Source: Anodontia alba (Eukaryota; Mollusca; Bivalvia; Lucinida; Lucinidae). From it: DNA of 64,000 nt. The notes under the pieces are model-generated. The model was not told where the DNA came from. It saw only the letters and a list, made by a program, of their open reading frames with translations, and made no database searches. Below, in pieces: positions 1-10,239 of this stretch. The stretch's first letter is position 1. Every line of letters begins with the position of its first letter. The stretch lies in assembly GCA_964016985.1 (NCBI GenBank), contig OZ024824.1:120052951-120116950 (forward strand), written 5' to 3'. A program made the position numbers and the translations under genes.

Positions 1-1
1 G

Positions 2-905
2 ATGACAAGAATGCCATTTGGTTTAAACAACTCTGCTTAAACCTTCCAGAGGACTATGGAAATGGCATTACAAGGCCTGCAGTGGGTAACCTGCCTGATC
101 TACATTGACGATATCATCGTTAATGGGCAAGATTTTAGTTAACATTTGCAGAGAGTCGAGGAGGTTTTGCAAAGAATCAAAGCCGCGGGTTGAAACTAAA
201 ACCTGCCAAGAGCCACATGCTGCAGAAAGAAGTCGTCTTCTTAGGGCACGTAGTATCAGGAGAAGGCGTAAGACCAAGCCCTACAAATATCGCGAAGATC
301 TTATGTTGGCCAAGGCCAAGGACCCCGAGGCAGATTAAACAATTCGTCGCCATGGGCTCTTATTGTCGACGTTACATAAAGAACTTCGCCACGATGGTTA
401 GACCCATGGTAGAGCTGACAAAGAAGGGCAAGAAATTCACATGGTGTAACGCCTGTGACCAAGCCTACGATAACCTTAAGAAGGCTCTGGTTAGCGCCGA
501 TGTCATGGGATACCCGCTGAATGAGGCTGGAGAATTCATTCTCGACGTCGACGCATCGGGAACAGGCATAGGAGGTGTCCTACACCGTGCAAAAGGGACA
601 GGGAACGAGTTATAGCAAGGCTCTGAACAAGGCAGAGTCCAACTGCTTCGTAACAGAAAAAGAACTCCTTGCAGTGCGCTACTTTATAGAGTACTTTCGT
701 CAGTACCTTTTCCTAGTGCGAAGTGACCACCAAAGCCTAGTATGGCTGTTCAGACTTAAAGAGCCAAGAGGGAAGGTAGCACGCTGGATAGAGATCTTGG
801 GCCAATATGATTCGCCATTCAGTATAGGCCCGGTGGAAAACAGGCTCACTGCGATGCTCTATCGCGATGCGAAAATCCTAGGGACTGTGACTGTCCCGAA
901 CAGGA
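2..905 (+). pseudogene. pol: Gypsy pol fragment: reverse transcriptase C-half and RNase H
   Basis: The first frame shows an MPFGL-type motif (from base 11) and the catalytic box YIDDIIV with Tyr at 101-103. In-frame stops are at 38-40 and 140-142. The frame shifts near 187; the next segment (190-615) carries the thumb (FLGHVVS) and the RNase H start with its first Asp in LDVDASGTG. A further shift near 590 leads into EKELLAV (Glu) and RSDHQSL (Asp), ordinary RNase H catalytic positions. Sequence after 840 degenerates and shifts again near 905. The domains and their order are seen directly; the family assignment is established knowledge of gypsy pol. Confidence 0.88.
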
Positions 906-1660
906 TACAACAGAGATGCTTAAATGTTGCCCCTGCAGGAAATGTCACAAGCGAGCACAGGACATGGTCCACGAGAAGCTTTACAAAGACATAATTGGTC
1001 TTAAAAGCAACACTCTCAGTGGTCGGGCAGAGGTAGGAAATGCTAGAGCACATATCGCTCACAAACAGGGAATGGCTACTGTAGAAGATGGGGATGGCTT
1101 AACGGTCAAAAACAAAGATACCGCTTTCACAAAGAATCAGATTTTCCAGGATAATGCAGCAAGAACAGACAGAGAGAGCTTCACTAGCAACTCGAAGGAA
1201 CCGATGGTAGTAGGCGAGGAGATAGTGAAAGTAGTAGAAAGAAAAAACGTAGAGCAAAATGTACTCAAGGTGGTAAAAGATGGTGCCACTCCCGGAACCT
1301 CAGCACATGACAGCTATGGAAAGGAGGCCAGTGCCGATACAGTTGAAATGGTCACATCATGGTTCAATAATAGGTCAACAGCGGAACTGAAGCGTCTCCA
1401 AGAAGAGGATGAGGATGAAGGACCGATCTCAAGAACCTTCAGAAACAATAAAAGGCCTAGCAAACAAGACATGGCTTCTAAGAGTCCAGCGGAGAGACAC
1501 TACTGGATTCTCTGGGATTCTCTTCTTCTGACGGATGAGTTGCTTTACAGGAAATTTCCCAAGAAGGATGGTTCCGGAGAATATACTCAATTTGTGGTGC
1601 CAAGTTCATTGAAGTCTTATATCGGTTTCAGATGCATGGTAGTGTTTTATCCGGCCACTT
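906..1660 (+). pseudogene. Gypsy pol tether between RNase H and integrase
   Basis: This open stretch (frame of 916-1662) starts with two CxxC-type pairs, as expected just past RNase H, then runs through a low-complexity, charged segment rich in K, E and D. It ends in a segment beginning ERHYWILWDSLLL, typical of the region just before the integrase zinc finger, including the LLYR-type motif. A frame change at about 1655 moves reading into the integrase frame. No separate enzyme domain is recognised here. Confidence 0.7.
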
Positions 1661-2651
1661 AGGCTGTAAGAAAACCAAGGAGAGGATTCGTCAGCGATTT
1701 TACTGGTTTGCCATGAAGGAGGATATTAGAGGCTATATCCAGAAATGCGACATCTGTGCAATGGACAAGAAACCAAACAAAGTCCCTCGAGCCCATTTAG
1801 GACGTCTACCCGCAGGCGCCCCAGGGGACTGTGTAGCAACTGACTTCCTAGGACCATTGCCAGTAATAAGACGCGGTAATCGTTTCATCTTACTCCTCAC
1901 TGACAATTTTACCAAGTACGTGGAAATTATACCTGTCCCAGACATGACGGCAGAAGTCTGCGCGAATAAAATTCTTAACGAATTCATATCTCGTTGGGGT
2001 TGTCCACTCTCGATCCATAGCGATCAGGGGCGCACGTACGAAAGTGAAATTTTTCGACAACTATGCCGCATGCTAGAGATACGAAAGACGCGAACAAGCC
2101 CTCGAAACCCGAAAAGAAATGGCCAGCGAGAGCGGTTCAATCGAACACTATTGCGCATGGTAAAATCATACCTCGGCGGGGAGCAATCCGATTGGGACCT
2201 CCATCTAGGCTGCCTGGATGGAGCATATCGCGCCACCCCGCACGAAGCTACAAAGCTTACGCCGAACCTGCTGACTATGGGCCGTGAAGTTCGCCTGCCC
2301 GCCGAGTTAACATTCGGAACTGCAAAGACACGCGATGGTTTTTCAATTACTTCCTATGGGGAGTTTGTAGACAGACTTAGACAAAGGATGCAGCATGCGC
2401 ACGACATAGCCATGGGGCATCTATCATCAGCAGCAAAACGGAGTAAGGATCTTTACGATACGAAAACAGCCCTAAACAAGTACAATGAAGGAGACGCAGT
2501 TTGGTTCTTGCACGAGACACGAGAGGTAGGGGTATCACCTAAGCTGCAACACATATACGAGGGTCCATACCTAGTGGTAAAAAAGCACTCAGAGATGAAC
2601 TTCCTGCTTCAGCTCGACAAAGAAGCCAGAACCAGGTTGGTACACCAATAA
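1632..2651 (+). pseudogene. Gypsy integrase (H2C2 finger, DDE core, C-terminal domain), intact reading frame
   Basis: About 339 residues stay open. In order: an HHCC finger (MHGS...GHLG, then CDIC), the core Asp in ATDFLGPL, the second Asp in HSDQGRTYE and the Glu in GQRERFNRTL, so D, D and E are all present. A C-terminal segment (EGDAVWF ... YEGPYLVVKK) looks like the usual DNA-binding end of gypsy integrases. The product joins retrotransposon cDNA to host DNA. The first Met is internal to pol and is not a real start. The integrase itself looks undamaged, but upstream frame breaks mean it could not be made from the normal polyprotein. Confidence 0.9.
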
Positions 2652-3300
2652 GTTGAAACTATACGAAGGGGATCATCCCCCACAGTGGATAGTGAGAGCA
2701 AGGAAGAGGATGATGACGAAATAGTCTCACACTACTAACCAGACAAGACAATGCTTGATGTAGCCGATAAACTTACCAGGGTGGTTTTCTTATCTCGAAG
2801 AAGATATGTTGAATAACTAGTGGCTAAGTGCAAGAAGCCAGTGAAGCACAGATAGAGTACTGCTCCAAATACAAAGGATGAGGAATAAGATAGGCGTGGT
2901 GATAGAATGAATGACGACAGCACGGCTTTTTCGCGTTTGCGTTCTTGTGGTAAATCGTCGGCGATGTCACGAGGTTATAGATTAGATGGAGGCAATGCCG
3001 AAAGCGAAAGATTGCGCAAAATAATCGATGAAGATTGGAGGAGAGGGTATAAAGATTTATAGAGCAGAAGTGTAGGCGTTGAATGGGATGCCATTAGGCG
3101 GGTCGAGAGATGTGGTCTCACGGCGTCAGATCAAAGTTGGCCATTTTTAGGATTTATCGGCGAATGCAACAGGTCATTCAGCGTTTAATTCCTGTATTAA
3201 AGGGTGTGGGGGGTCTATATACTTACACAATGAGAAACAGGCAGTGAACATAACAGGCAATATATGATGGAGTTTAACAGATTACTTAGCCTTGTCATTC
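2652..3300 (+). other. Spacer between pol and the env-position ORF
   Basis: The pol frame seems to continue a little (residues like KLYEGDHPP) before stops. The rest is purine-rich and has no long ORF or recognisable domain. It probably holds the intron end and leader used for the downstream ORF. Confidence 0.4.
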
Positions 3301-3319
3301 AAACTGTACTTTCAGGAAG
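3301..3319 (+). promoter_or_regulatory. Candidate 3' splice site before the env-position ORF
   Basis: A short pyrimidine run ends in TTTCAG at 3310-3315, only 4 bases before the ATG at 3320. This is the arrangement expected if the third ORF is expressed from a spliced subgenomic mRNA, as in other errantivirus-like or ORF3-bearing gypsy elements. The donor would lie outside the window. Confidence 0.4.
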
Positions 3320-4914
3320 ATGTTCGACCCAGAATGTGGTATAGATGAGACAGAGACTAGAGAGAGGGCAAGAAGGAGAGGTAGAGCGTACCAGTGTATG
3401 ACGTGTCATTACAGAGAAGGAAGACGAGTAGTGGACATAAAGTGTCGTATTGAGGAACATATTCTGAAGATGCACGTGGCTTTAGAAAATGTGCCGTATT
3501 ATTGTTGCCTGTGCCTGTTTAAAGGACAGAGAAAAGAGCAGCTTCTACAACATTTCAAGACCTGCAAGAGACACAGGGATATGGCTGAGAAACGTGGTAT
3601 AGAGCAAGGCGTAAATGAGACTCTTATTGTGCAAAGTAGTACACCACACAGACTAGGTGCAGTGGATTATGTACAGTTATCAGCGGAAGAGAGTCTGGCC
3701 CATTTTATGAATCAGAGAAAGTCTAGAGCGGTTGCAGAGTCAAGGAGTCAGTTAGAGACTACATTAAACCAGATGTTTCCAAGACTGATTGGAGATTGGG
3801 GAATGCAATGTACCACACCTGACTGTATGACTGAATCAGAGCAGACATAGTCTCATGTTTCTGTACAACTACCACCGCCTGCTGTATCTCTAACCATAGC
3901 GGAACCTACCATAGCCACCAACCTGAATCCTCAGCAGATAGTGACTGTGGCATCTTCTGCGCTTCAGCCCATACAAGAGTTGGCTCAGCTACTATCAGCA
4001 ACTCCTCTAGGACCGCTTCTGGAAAATAGCTCTGCAGTGACGGCCCCTTCCAAGCAGGATAGGAGTGATACAGCTTCGGCAACTGAAAGTGATGCGTCAA
4101 GTGAGAAACCAAAAGCAGATTCTAGCATGGCGGTACCAGAGGAATCGAAAGAGAAGGTTAAGAGTAATAACAATTCGGATATAGGCGAGATAGCAGATCA
4201 GGGTGGAGTGGTTGAAATTCCAGGGGAGAATGAACTGGTAACTTTTATACATCCGAGGGAGAAGAGGTGTTTAGAAGAAGAGGAAGATCCGCTGGTGCCC
4301 CAAAAAGTGTCAAGAAAGGATGAGCCAGCTTGCCTGTTGATGTTGAGAGACTTAGCCAGGCAACTATGGTAACAGCTATTGGAAAGCTCACGGAGGCAGT
4401 CAACAGAAGTGTAGGCGCGTTGGAAAAACTTCAAGAAAAAGTGGTAGATAATTCATGTTTGTTGACAAAAGTGGAGAGTGTAATGATGGGGTTAAAGGGA
4501 TCGATGGAGGCAAACGAAAAACTATAGAGGCATAGGGAGGAGGTGATGCAGGAGTTTGACAGGCGGAGAGACAATGAACGAAGACGAGAGATCGACCGCT
4601 GGAGGAAAGAAGAAGAGAGACACAAAGAAGAATAACGGAGAGATATCCAGCGGAGAGAAGAAGAGAGACGTGCAGAAGAGCAGTGGAGGGTAAACCAGAG
4701 AGAGCGGGACAGAAGATAACAGCGACGGGCTCTTCAAGAAAGGCAGAATAACAACAGAGGTGAGATCGACAGGAAAGACTCAAGAGACAGCTGGAGAAAT
4801 GAGCGACGAGACAAGGAAAACCAACCAAAAGGAGTAGTTTTAGTTGCTAAGAGTAAGATTTCGGGTAACAAGACTGAGGGTGAGGTGAGTGAGAGTGAGG
4901 GCGAAAGTAAGTAG
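3320..4914 (+). pseudogene. Env-position ORF: two-zinc-finger, charged coiled-coil protein (broken)
   Basis: It starts at ATG 3320. Residues about 30-60 contain CMTC followed by HILKMH; a second finger follows with C-x2-C, 12 residues, H-x6-H (CCLCLF to CKRH). The middle is acidic and Ser/Thr-rich. The last third (from 4330, one frame over) has heptad-like Leu/Val, then an extreme Arg/Glu/Lys run, so a long coiled coil is likely. Breaks: TAG at 3848, a 1-base frame change at about 4330-4372, TAG at 4525, TAA at 4633 and 4717; the end is TAG 4912-4914. No signal peptide or transmembrane segment is visible, so it is not an envelope glycoprotein. Similar finger proteins are common in bivalve retroelement-rich sequence as I recall; function unknown. 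Confidence 0.65.
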
Positions 4915-6072
4915 TTTAAGGTTTAAGGTGGAGAAAGTGTGTAAAATGTTCATTAGTTGTAAAATAAGTATTTGTTACATTTTAATTGAACAGTAGTAGG
5001 CTCTAGAGTATTTGAGTTATTAGCTTTATATAATTGTTTAGATTTTTGTTTCTGCATGGTGTCTGCTTTACCTGAAGTGACTGTTTTAATATCATTACTG
5101 GTCATTTTAGCAGAATTAACAATTGTAATTTAGTAATACTTTTTCAAATTGACTGTGATATGACATTTCATGCACCCATGAGAGATTGTATAGAAGGCTA
5201 GAGTTGAAATTCCAGCATGCATGACTGCCAGCATAGCAACCTGCTGTAGGGAAAGCGAGATAGGGCTGTATTATATCTTTCATAGAGAAATCTGAATGAA
5301 TTCGCATCCTTTATTCAACGGTTATTGCAATGTTCTGGTGATAGCTGTCATGGGCATGCTAAGCTGAATGCATTGATTTACTTTGTATACTAGTTATGTA
5401 TTAGTCATGAGTTAGTCGTCTCATGTTGAGGGTGCATTGTCGTCTGAGATTAATCAAATGTTGGAATGTTCAACCTAAATTGACTGTTATATTACCTTTA
5501 TCGTTCCGGCACACTATGTAGTTTGGTGCCGTCATCTGGATTTCTAATATTGGAGTCAGAGAGATGGTGTGAATGTGCATGCTAATCATTGTTTTATTTT
5601 GTTTCTTTCCTCATGATCACTCATGCAATTTTCATGTTAATAATTTTCAAAAGACTCGTTAGTTAAATATGTCACTGTTTTGTGTAATAAGGCCATGCCA
5701 AAGAAAGACATTAGTTTTGTGAAGGTAAAGGATTACCGTGCGGGCTTGTTCCTAACTTTTTATGCCAACTTTCAGAATCGTTAGATGGAACTTTAACGAT
5801 TCTGGAGTGGGGTAATGATATGATCTGCACTTGTCCGAACTTAGGATACGCCTGTTTATAGCACCGACCAAACTATCGATAGCCTTTTATTATTATGAAG
5901 TCTTTTAATACACTTTTCTGTAGACCGTCAACATATTAGGGAGGCTGCCCTTAGGATAGTTCTTACCTTATTCCTTGGCATGGTGTGAATTATATCCACA
6001 TATTGCTAATTTTATTGTTGTACAACGTTTTCATTTTCAAGCATGTCATTGTACTTTCACTTTGAAGGAAAG

Positions 6073-6096
6073 TGACGTCATAGATGCATTGTGGGA
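6073..6096 (+). promoter_or_regulatory. CRE palindrome followed by ZNF143/Staf-like motif
   Basis: TGACGTCA at 6073-6080 is a perfect CREB/ATF site. Five bases on, TGCATTGTGGGA matches the core of ZNF143/Staf sites (CCCACAATGCA on the other strand). The pair sits about 380 bp upstream of a TATA box, as in an upstream promoter region. Motif matches only. Confidence 0.4.
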
Positions 6097-6380
6097 TTTG
6101 TGAGCGTACGGAATGTAAACAAACAAACCGATCACCCGCAGCTGTCAAACTCGAGAATTCAACTTTAAAAAGGAATTTATCGCTAGAAGTCATCCTGTTT
6201 TTATAACCATTGTAAGGGTCATTTAGTAAATTCATTCCTTGATTGCCCCATAGTAAATTTAGGCTGTTTTATTTGTTTTGATAGATAAATCCGTGTTTTA
6301 ATGCAGTGACCCTTGGTTTCGTATGATGATTCTACGGCTTGTAGGACGTCGTGCGTGTTTTCCTGCATATTCTTTCATGT

Positions 6381-6424
6381 AGGATCGCGCGCATATACAT
6401 GGCAATTGTGTATGACGCGATCCT
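6381..6424. repeat. Imperfect inverted repeat upstream of a TATA box
   Basis: AGGATCGCG at the left pairs with CGCGATCCT at the right, with partly paired inner bases (CATATACA against GTGTATG). It lies 30 bp before the TATA box and could be a binding site for a dimeric factor. A third AGGATCG half-site follows at 6441. Confidence 0.4.
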
Positions 6425-6452
6425 GCAGTTGCAGAAGGGTAGGATCGTAGAG

Positions 6453-6460
6453 TATATAAG
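6453..6460 (+). promoter_or_regulatory. TATA box, candidate retroelement promoter
   Basis: TATATAAG is followed about 25-30 bases on by GTTCCTACGAGGACTTCAC, a position fitting a transcription start. With the upstream CRE and inverted repeat this looks like a U3/R boundary. No initiator can be proven from sequence alone. Confidence 0.45.
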
Positions 6461-6700
6461 AAAGCGGCACGTTCCTACGAGGACTTCACTCTTTTGGCCA
6501 TTTTTACAACGGAAAACTCTATGCATCGGTCTTAAAAAACGTTAAGACTCATTTGAATCTGTAACTAGATAAACTTTCTATACCCACCTACGATTTTATT
6601 TGGGTAAATACATTTCTTATTGTATGATTTGCACTAGAAAATTTTTTTTTTATTTTAGATCCTAATTCGGAAATTAATCAGAAATTGTATTGCTGCTTTG

Positions 6701-7382
6701 GCTAAGCACAGTAACAAACAGAAGACGTATCTACCAAGGGTGAATCATGTTTGAGGCTCGGAAGGGCTGTTGTTTTGGTTGAATGTCCTAAACTTCATGC
6801 TTTAACTTGTTCAGGTCCTGATATTGTGATTACTGCCATTCCAAGCTCATATACCCACTGTGAACCTATGACATGGGGGTTTAACGTAAGGCATTAACGT
6901 GTTCCCTTGGATATACGGTTTTTACTTATACGGATCAAATATCGCTTGCGATTCTCATGTGATACTTTGTCTTACCTTCTGACAATTTAAGCCGTTGATT
7001 TTAAACCTTTGCATGTGCAGATATATAGAGTAAATGTAACACATGATTTTTTTACGTTTATTTTTCATTAAATTCTGAAATTTCTGTCACTCTTCATGTT
7101 GTACTTGTCTTCCCAAATGAATTATAACAAGCATTAACTTTCGCAAAATAAACTTCAGTTGAAGTCCACCCTTTTCTTGAACACTCTTACCCCGCGACGT
7201 ATTCTTGGGCAATATATTGTTTGCGAACAGTGCTAACTGGCCAGCCAGCGCACAGCACCACCATTCCAAGCCACGAAGGTAATCACGAAACTAAGGGAGG
7301 TAACTCGCAACAATATAAATGGTTATCCTCTAAATTGTGTTTCCTCTAAATTGACTTCTACTTTCCAATAGTTATTTTTTTT
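6701..7382. other. AT-rich stretch with nothing recognised
   Basis: No open frame with a domain, no TIR pair and no RNA gene was seen. GGGAGGTAACTC near 7295 is a motif often met in clam repeats, but nothing more can be said. Confidence 0.4.
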
Positions 7383-7801
7383 CCGTTTCTGACAAGCAAT
7401 ATTCCTTCTGTACAACCATATAGTGTTTAAGTTTTACAGCTAATCCATTATGCTGGAGTCAGATCTGTGTATCTGAACTTTATCGAACGAGGAAGATTGC
7501 ACACTACAATACTGTTGACTATCAAAGAACTAAATTAGTTTCAATACTCAAGAAGTTCTTTGGGAGCAATATGAACTTGTCAATCACTACAATGTGGCTG
7601 TTTCTAGACATATATCTGATTGTTTTGCCCCAGCCAAGCAATAAATAAAGCTTCGAAACTCCGGACATTAATATTCCTGTATTTTCCTAAATCTCTGTTC
7701 ATGCTGATTGGCATGGCGGGCGAATTTTTCTTACCAAGTAATGCTTACGTTCAACTGACGCCCGATTGCAGCCCATCAATGTTGGGTTCATATCTGTCTA
7801 T
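7383..7801 (+). pseudogene. Unassigned RT-like relic (family K), third copy, 3' part
   Basis: The text from about 7430 to 7800 matches, with many changes, the 3' halves of the two relics at 21.8-22.6 and 23.4-23.9 kb: CAAGAAGTTCT, CAATCACTACAATGTGGC, TTCTGATTG-like blocks, then CCGGACATTAATATTCCTGTATTT and GGCATGGCGGGCGAATTT. It is riddled with stops. The downstream SINE appears to have joined its right end. Confidence 0.5.
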
Positions 7802-8106
7802 CTGTTTGTTTGTGTTGAGGTTTTACGGCCCAGTCAACCCATTGGGATCATGTCGAGCGTGGTCAGTTTACCTAACCACACGTTTACTGGACAGACTTAG
7901 TCCTCTAAGCGGTTAACCAGTATCGTGCACATTCTTCCGCCAGAAACTGACAACTGCCCTTCTTGTATCAGCGGAAGGGAGAGAATGACCGTAGAAAATA
8001 TTTCATGATCAATCTCCACGAAAAAATGTTGCCGACCTCGGCGGGGGTCGAACCCGCGACCTCCTGGTCTCCAGTCGGACGCGCATCCAACTGAGCCACC
8101 GAGGCC
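7802..8106 (-). mobile_element. tRNA-derived SINE, full length
   Basis: Read on the minus strand from 8106 it begins GGCCTCGGTGGCTCAGTTGG (box A region) and continues with GGGTTCGACCCC (box B), a standard pol III promoter. The anticodon arm is only partly paired, with GGA in the anticodon position. A unique body and a tail GGGCCGTAAAACC...CAAACAAAC follow. The second copy at 24169-24456 matches it along its length, confirming a dispersed element. Tail and layout resemble molluscan SINEs such as RUDI/V-SINE types, which is an inference. Confidence 0.85.
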
Positions 8107-8563
8107 ATCTATCTATCTGATCTTTCCTAATTTCGTCTTTGTGTACATCGATTTAATGATTTTTTAAAATGCAATTTTGGTATGTTGACCTCAGTTACAT
8201 CTTATCAGGTTGATAAACTTACCACGTTTGCATAACAAGTATTTTTTTTTCTCACTGTTGTCAGACCTTAGCAACCAATTAAACAAAAGTAGCTATTATT
8301 TCTTTGCTGCTGCCTTTTTGTGAAACGATAACGATATTGTCTCCTTTTCTTTTCGTTGATAAAGTATGTCTATTCAAACGTATAAATTAAGTTATTCAGG
8401 AATGGAAACAGTAACGACGCACAGTCTTTCCAGGACACCAAACGAAGACATGAAGAACAAACGATGACAAGACAAAATGGCGCAAGGGCAATAACGTTAC
8501 ATCAGACCAAAAAGAACAGAGGAACCGCCTTGGAACGATCAGCAGAAACAACTACTGTGAGGC
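8107..8563. other. Unassigned stretch with short ATCT repeat
   Basis: A few ATCT units at 8107-8119 lie next to the SINE head. The rest is AT-rich with no gene or paired terminal repeats visible. Confidence 0.4.
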
Positions 8564-8720
8564 TTAACCCTTCTCTTGCTGAACACGACATGCCCTGTCT
8601 TAGCAAACAGTTTGTCATTTACTATGTGAATTTCTATCAAACCCCGGATCAAGTAATCTGATTTGCTGGAAATTAGAAGTGGGCGTGGCATCTAAATTCA
8701 TTTAGCATGACAAGGTTTAA
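8564..8720 (+). mobile_element. piggyBac-like MITE M1, hairpin-less copy
   Basis: It starts TTAACCCTT and ends AAGGTTTAA, so TTAA lies at both ends as expected for piggyBac-type insertion. It shares its body (AGTAATCTGATT, AGAAGTGGGCGTGGCAT) with M2, M3 and M5. At 8604 it reads CAAACAGTTTGTC, where other copies carry a hairpin of about 55-70 bp between AAACAG and TTTG. Confidence 0.75.
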
Positions 8721-8825
8721 AGCAGTTTTACCAGATCGAAACCTCGCCCTTAATTTTGTTGCATCATAGAATAACAAATATGTGTTCGGTTCGTGTAGGG
8801 TCCTCTTACTCATCAGTGAAACATT

Positions 8826-9078
8826 ACAAAAACAAAAAAAGTAAGAGAAAAGTCCAGGGAGTGCCACAATCACAAACCGTAGCCTTTCCCAGACATCAAG
8901 AGGAAGAGGAAACAATCCAAACAAGCACAAATCGATCAAACGTACGAAAAGCACTAAGATTAGCCTTCTCTTCCCCAAGCGAGGTAATCGCAATGCTAAA
9001 AGGACTGAAAAACACAAGAACAAAATGGCACAAGGTAAGACATACAACAAATTGCCTCGTACCACAAAGCACCAAAGA
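8826..9078 (-). repeat. R1 repeat copy
   Basis: The text (GTAAGAGAAAAGTCCAGGGA, CTCTTCCCCAAGCGAGGTAA, CAAGAACAAAATGGCACA) matches 28799-29128 and the reverse complement of 10960-11128. It is a dispersed repeat of unknown class. The minus strand is open over much of it and would give a very hydrophobic peptide; see the findings. Confidence 0.7.
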
Positions 9079-9355
9079 GAAAACATACCTATTTAAATAA
9101 ATTTAACACGCCTATTCAAATAAATAAACTGAAAATTTTCAGATAAAAAGTCTGATATATTTCATATATCTGCTCAAAACATAGATGATAGGTTATCGTT
9201 AGAAGCGCCTCACAGTGGCGGTTCTAACGAGTACCCACAATCTATGTTTTTGAGCAGAAATAAGAAAATTAATGTATACCCCTGTAAACCCCAGTTATAC
9301 TATATAAAAGTGAGGTTTAAGCGGATCAAAATTATATAGGCATGTTTTCGTGATG
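9079..9355 (+). repeat. Family A foldback MITE A1
   Basis: Right end CATGTTTTCGTGATG is intact at 9341-9355. The left end is degenerate and seems duplicated (ACATACCTATTTAAATAA then ACACGCCTATTCAAATAA). The left arm of the central hairpin is mutated while the right arm keeps GTTCTAACGAGTACCCACAA. Confidence 0.75.
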
Positions 9356-10056
9356 ACATCACATTATAGCTAACACAAATAATTCCAAATGTTAAATGAA
9401 ACATTGCTCAGCAGTAATCTGAAGCCAGAGAAAAAGACAACCGCATACTGAATCAGGATGTGCCCGATCCTTGACAGCAACAGAAACCAACTTTAAAAAC
9501 AGATTGAGAAAGGACCCGCTTATTCAGTCTTAGGCCTGACGCACCATCGTGTAACTAAAATGGGAAGCAAACTTATCAACCATAACTGTTTTAAAAAATT
9601 ACACGCAGTTTGCCGCATAAAATTAATATTGTTACTAATTATCTCATAACGACTAACAATAGGTTTCCCTAAAATCAATACTACAAACAATCCTTCTGAA
9701 ATTATAGATTACGTTTCCACAAATTTGGGTTCCTATAGTCCATCCTGTGTACAAGCAAATATGTTCATTTGGAAATTACTTCAGTATGAGGGCGATAAAA
9801 CCTAGAAAATGTTTTATGCAATTCATAGTACTGCTGCCCCTGTTTTAGCAGTTTATCATGTAAAATATTATTCCAATGATAAAAGCCACTAACTTGATTA
9901 GATGCGCGAGCGAAAGCATAAGTTGGGAATTATATACACCACATGATGTAGCACTAGAGGCTTCCAGCTTCAAGAAGAAAAATCAAAATCATCCCGCTAG
10001 TCATAATTGTTAGTAAAGATTATATCATAAGGTATTTAAAAATTTAAATCCAGAAA
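9356..10056. other. AT-rich spacer, nothing recognised
   Basis: No ORF with a domain, no TIRs and no RNA gene were seen. If the CCP gene continues 3' on the minus strand, this is probably intron. Confidence 0.4.
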
Positions 10057-10195
10057 CAAGAATCCAACTGGTCTGGATCTGCATTGTTTGCCATTTAGTA
10101 TGTAAATTTGTATCAAAAACCTGGAACAAGTAATCTGATTGGCTAAAATTAGAAGTGGGGTGGCATCTTTATTTATTCAGCATGGCAAGGGTTAC
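10057..10195 (+). mobile_element. piggyBac-like MITE M2, left end missing
   Basis: It begins inside the hairpin (CAACTGGTCTGGATCTGCAT, TGTTTGCC), then carries the shared body AGTAATCTGATTGGCT and the right end TTTATTCAGCATGGCAAGGG. The closing TTAA is mutated (TTAC). Confidence 0.65.
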
Positions 10196-10239
10196 GAAAG
10201 CCATCTAAATATCGAGACTTTAAGACTGCTTCACTCTTT

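Larger units (their letters stand above)
1..4937 (+). mobile_element. Ty3/gypsy-type LTR retrotransposon, internal region, 5' part outside the window, decayed
   Basis: The order is RT motif B/C, RT thumb, RNase H, tether, H2C2 zinc finger plus DDE integrase, C-terminal domain, then a separate ORF in the env position. This RT-RH-INT order is that of Ty3/gypsy rather than Copia. The upstream gag, protease, RT palm and 5' LTR lie before the window. At least four frame changes (near 187, 590, 905 and 1655) and several stops make it non-functional. Frame continuity within each piece is good, so decay is moderate. Confidence 0.9.
4926..6700 (+). repeat. Putative 3' LTR of the gypsy element (boundaries uncertain)
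   Basis: A purine-rich stretch at 4927-4937 is followed by TGTG at 4938, a plausible tract and LTR start. The next 1.7 kb has no coding signal but carries promoter-like motifs (CRE near 6073, TATA at 6453). Only one copy is in the window because the 5' LTR is outside, so the ends cannot be confirmed by comparison. Confidence 0.35.

Noticed and set aside
3320..4914. Envelope glycoprotein
   Set aside because: No signal peptide, transmembrane segment or Cys-rich ectodomain; the protein has zinc fingers and a charged coil.
7802..8106. Functional tRNA gene
   Set aside because: Boxes A and B are present but the anticodon stem is mismatched and a SINE body and tail follow; a second copy has the same body.
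8673..9086. Membrane protein encoded on the minus strand of R1
   Set aside because: Hydrophobicity follows from T-rich text, the frame is broken in other copies and another frame is open too; kept only as part of the R1 finding.
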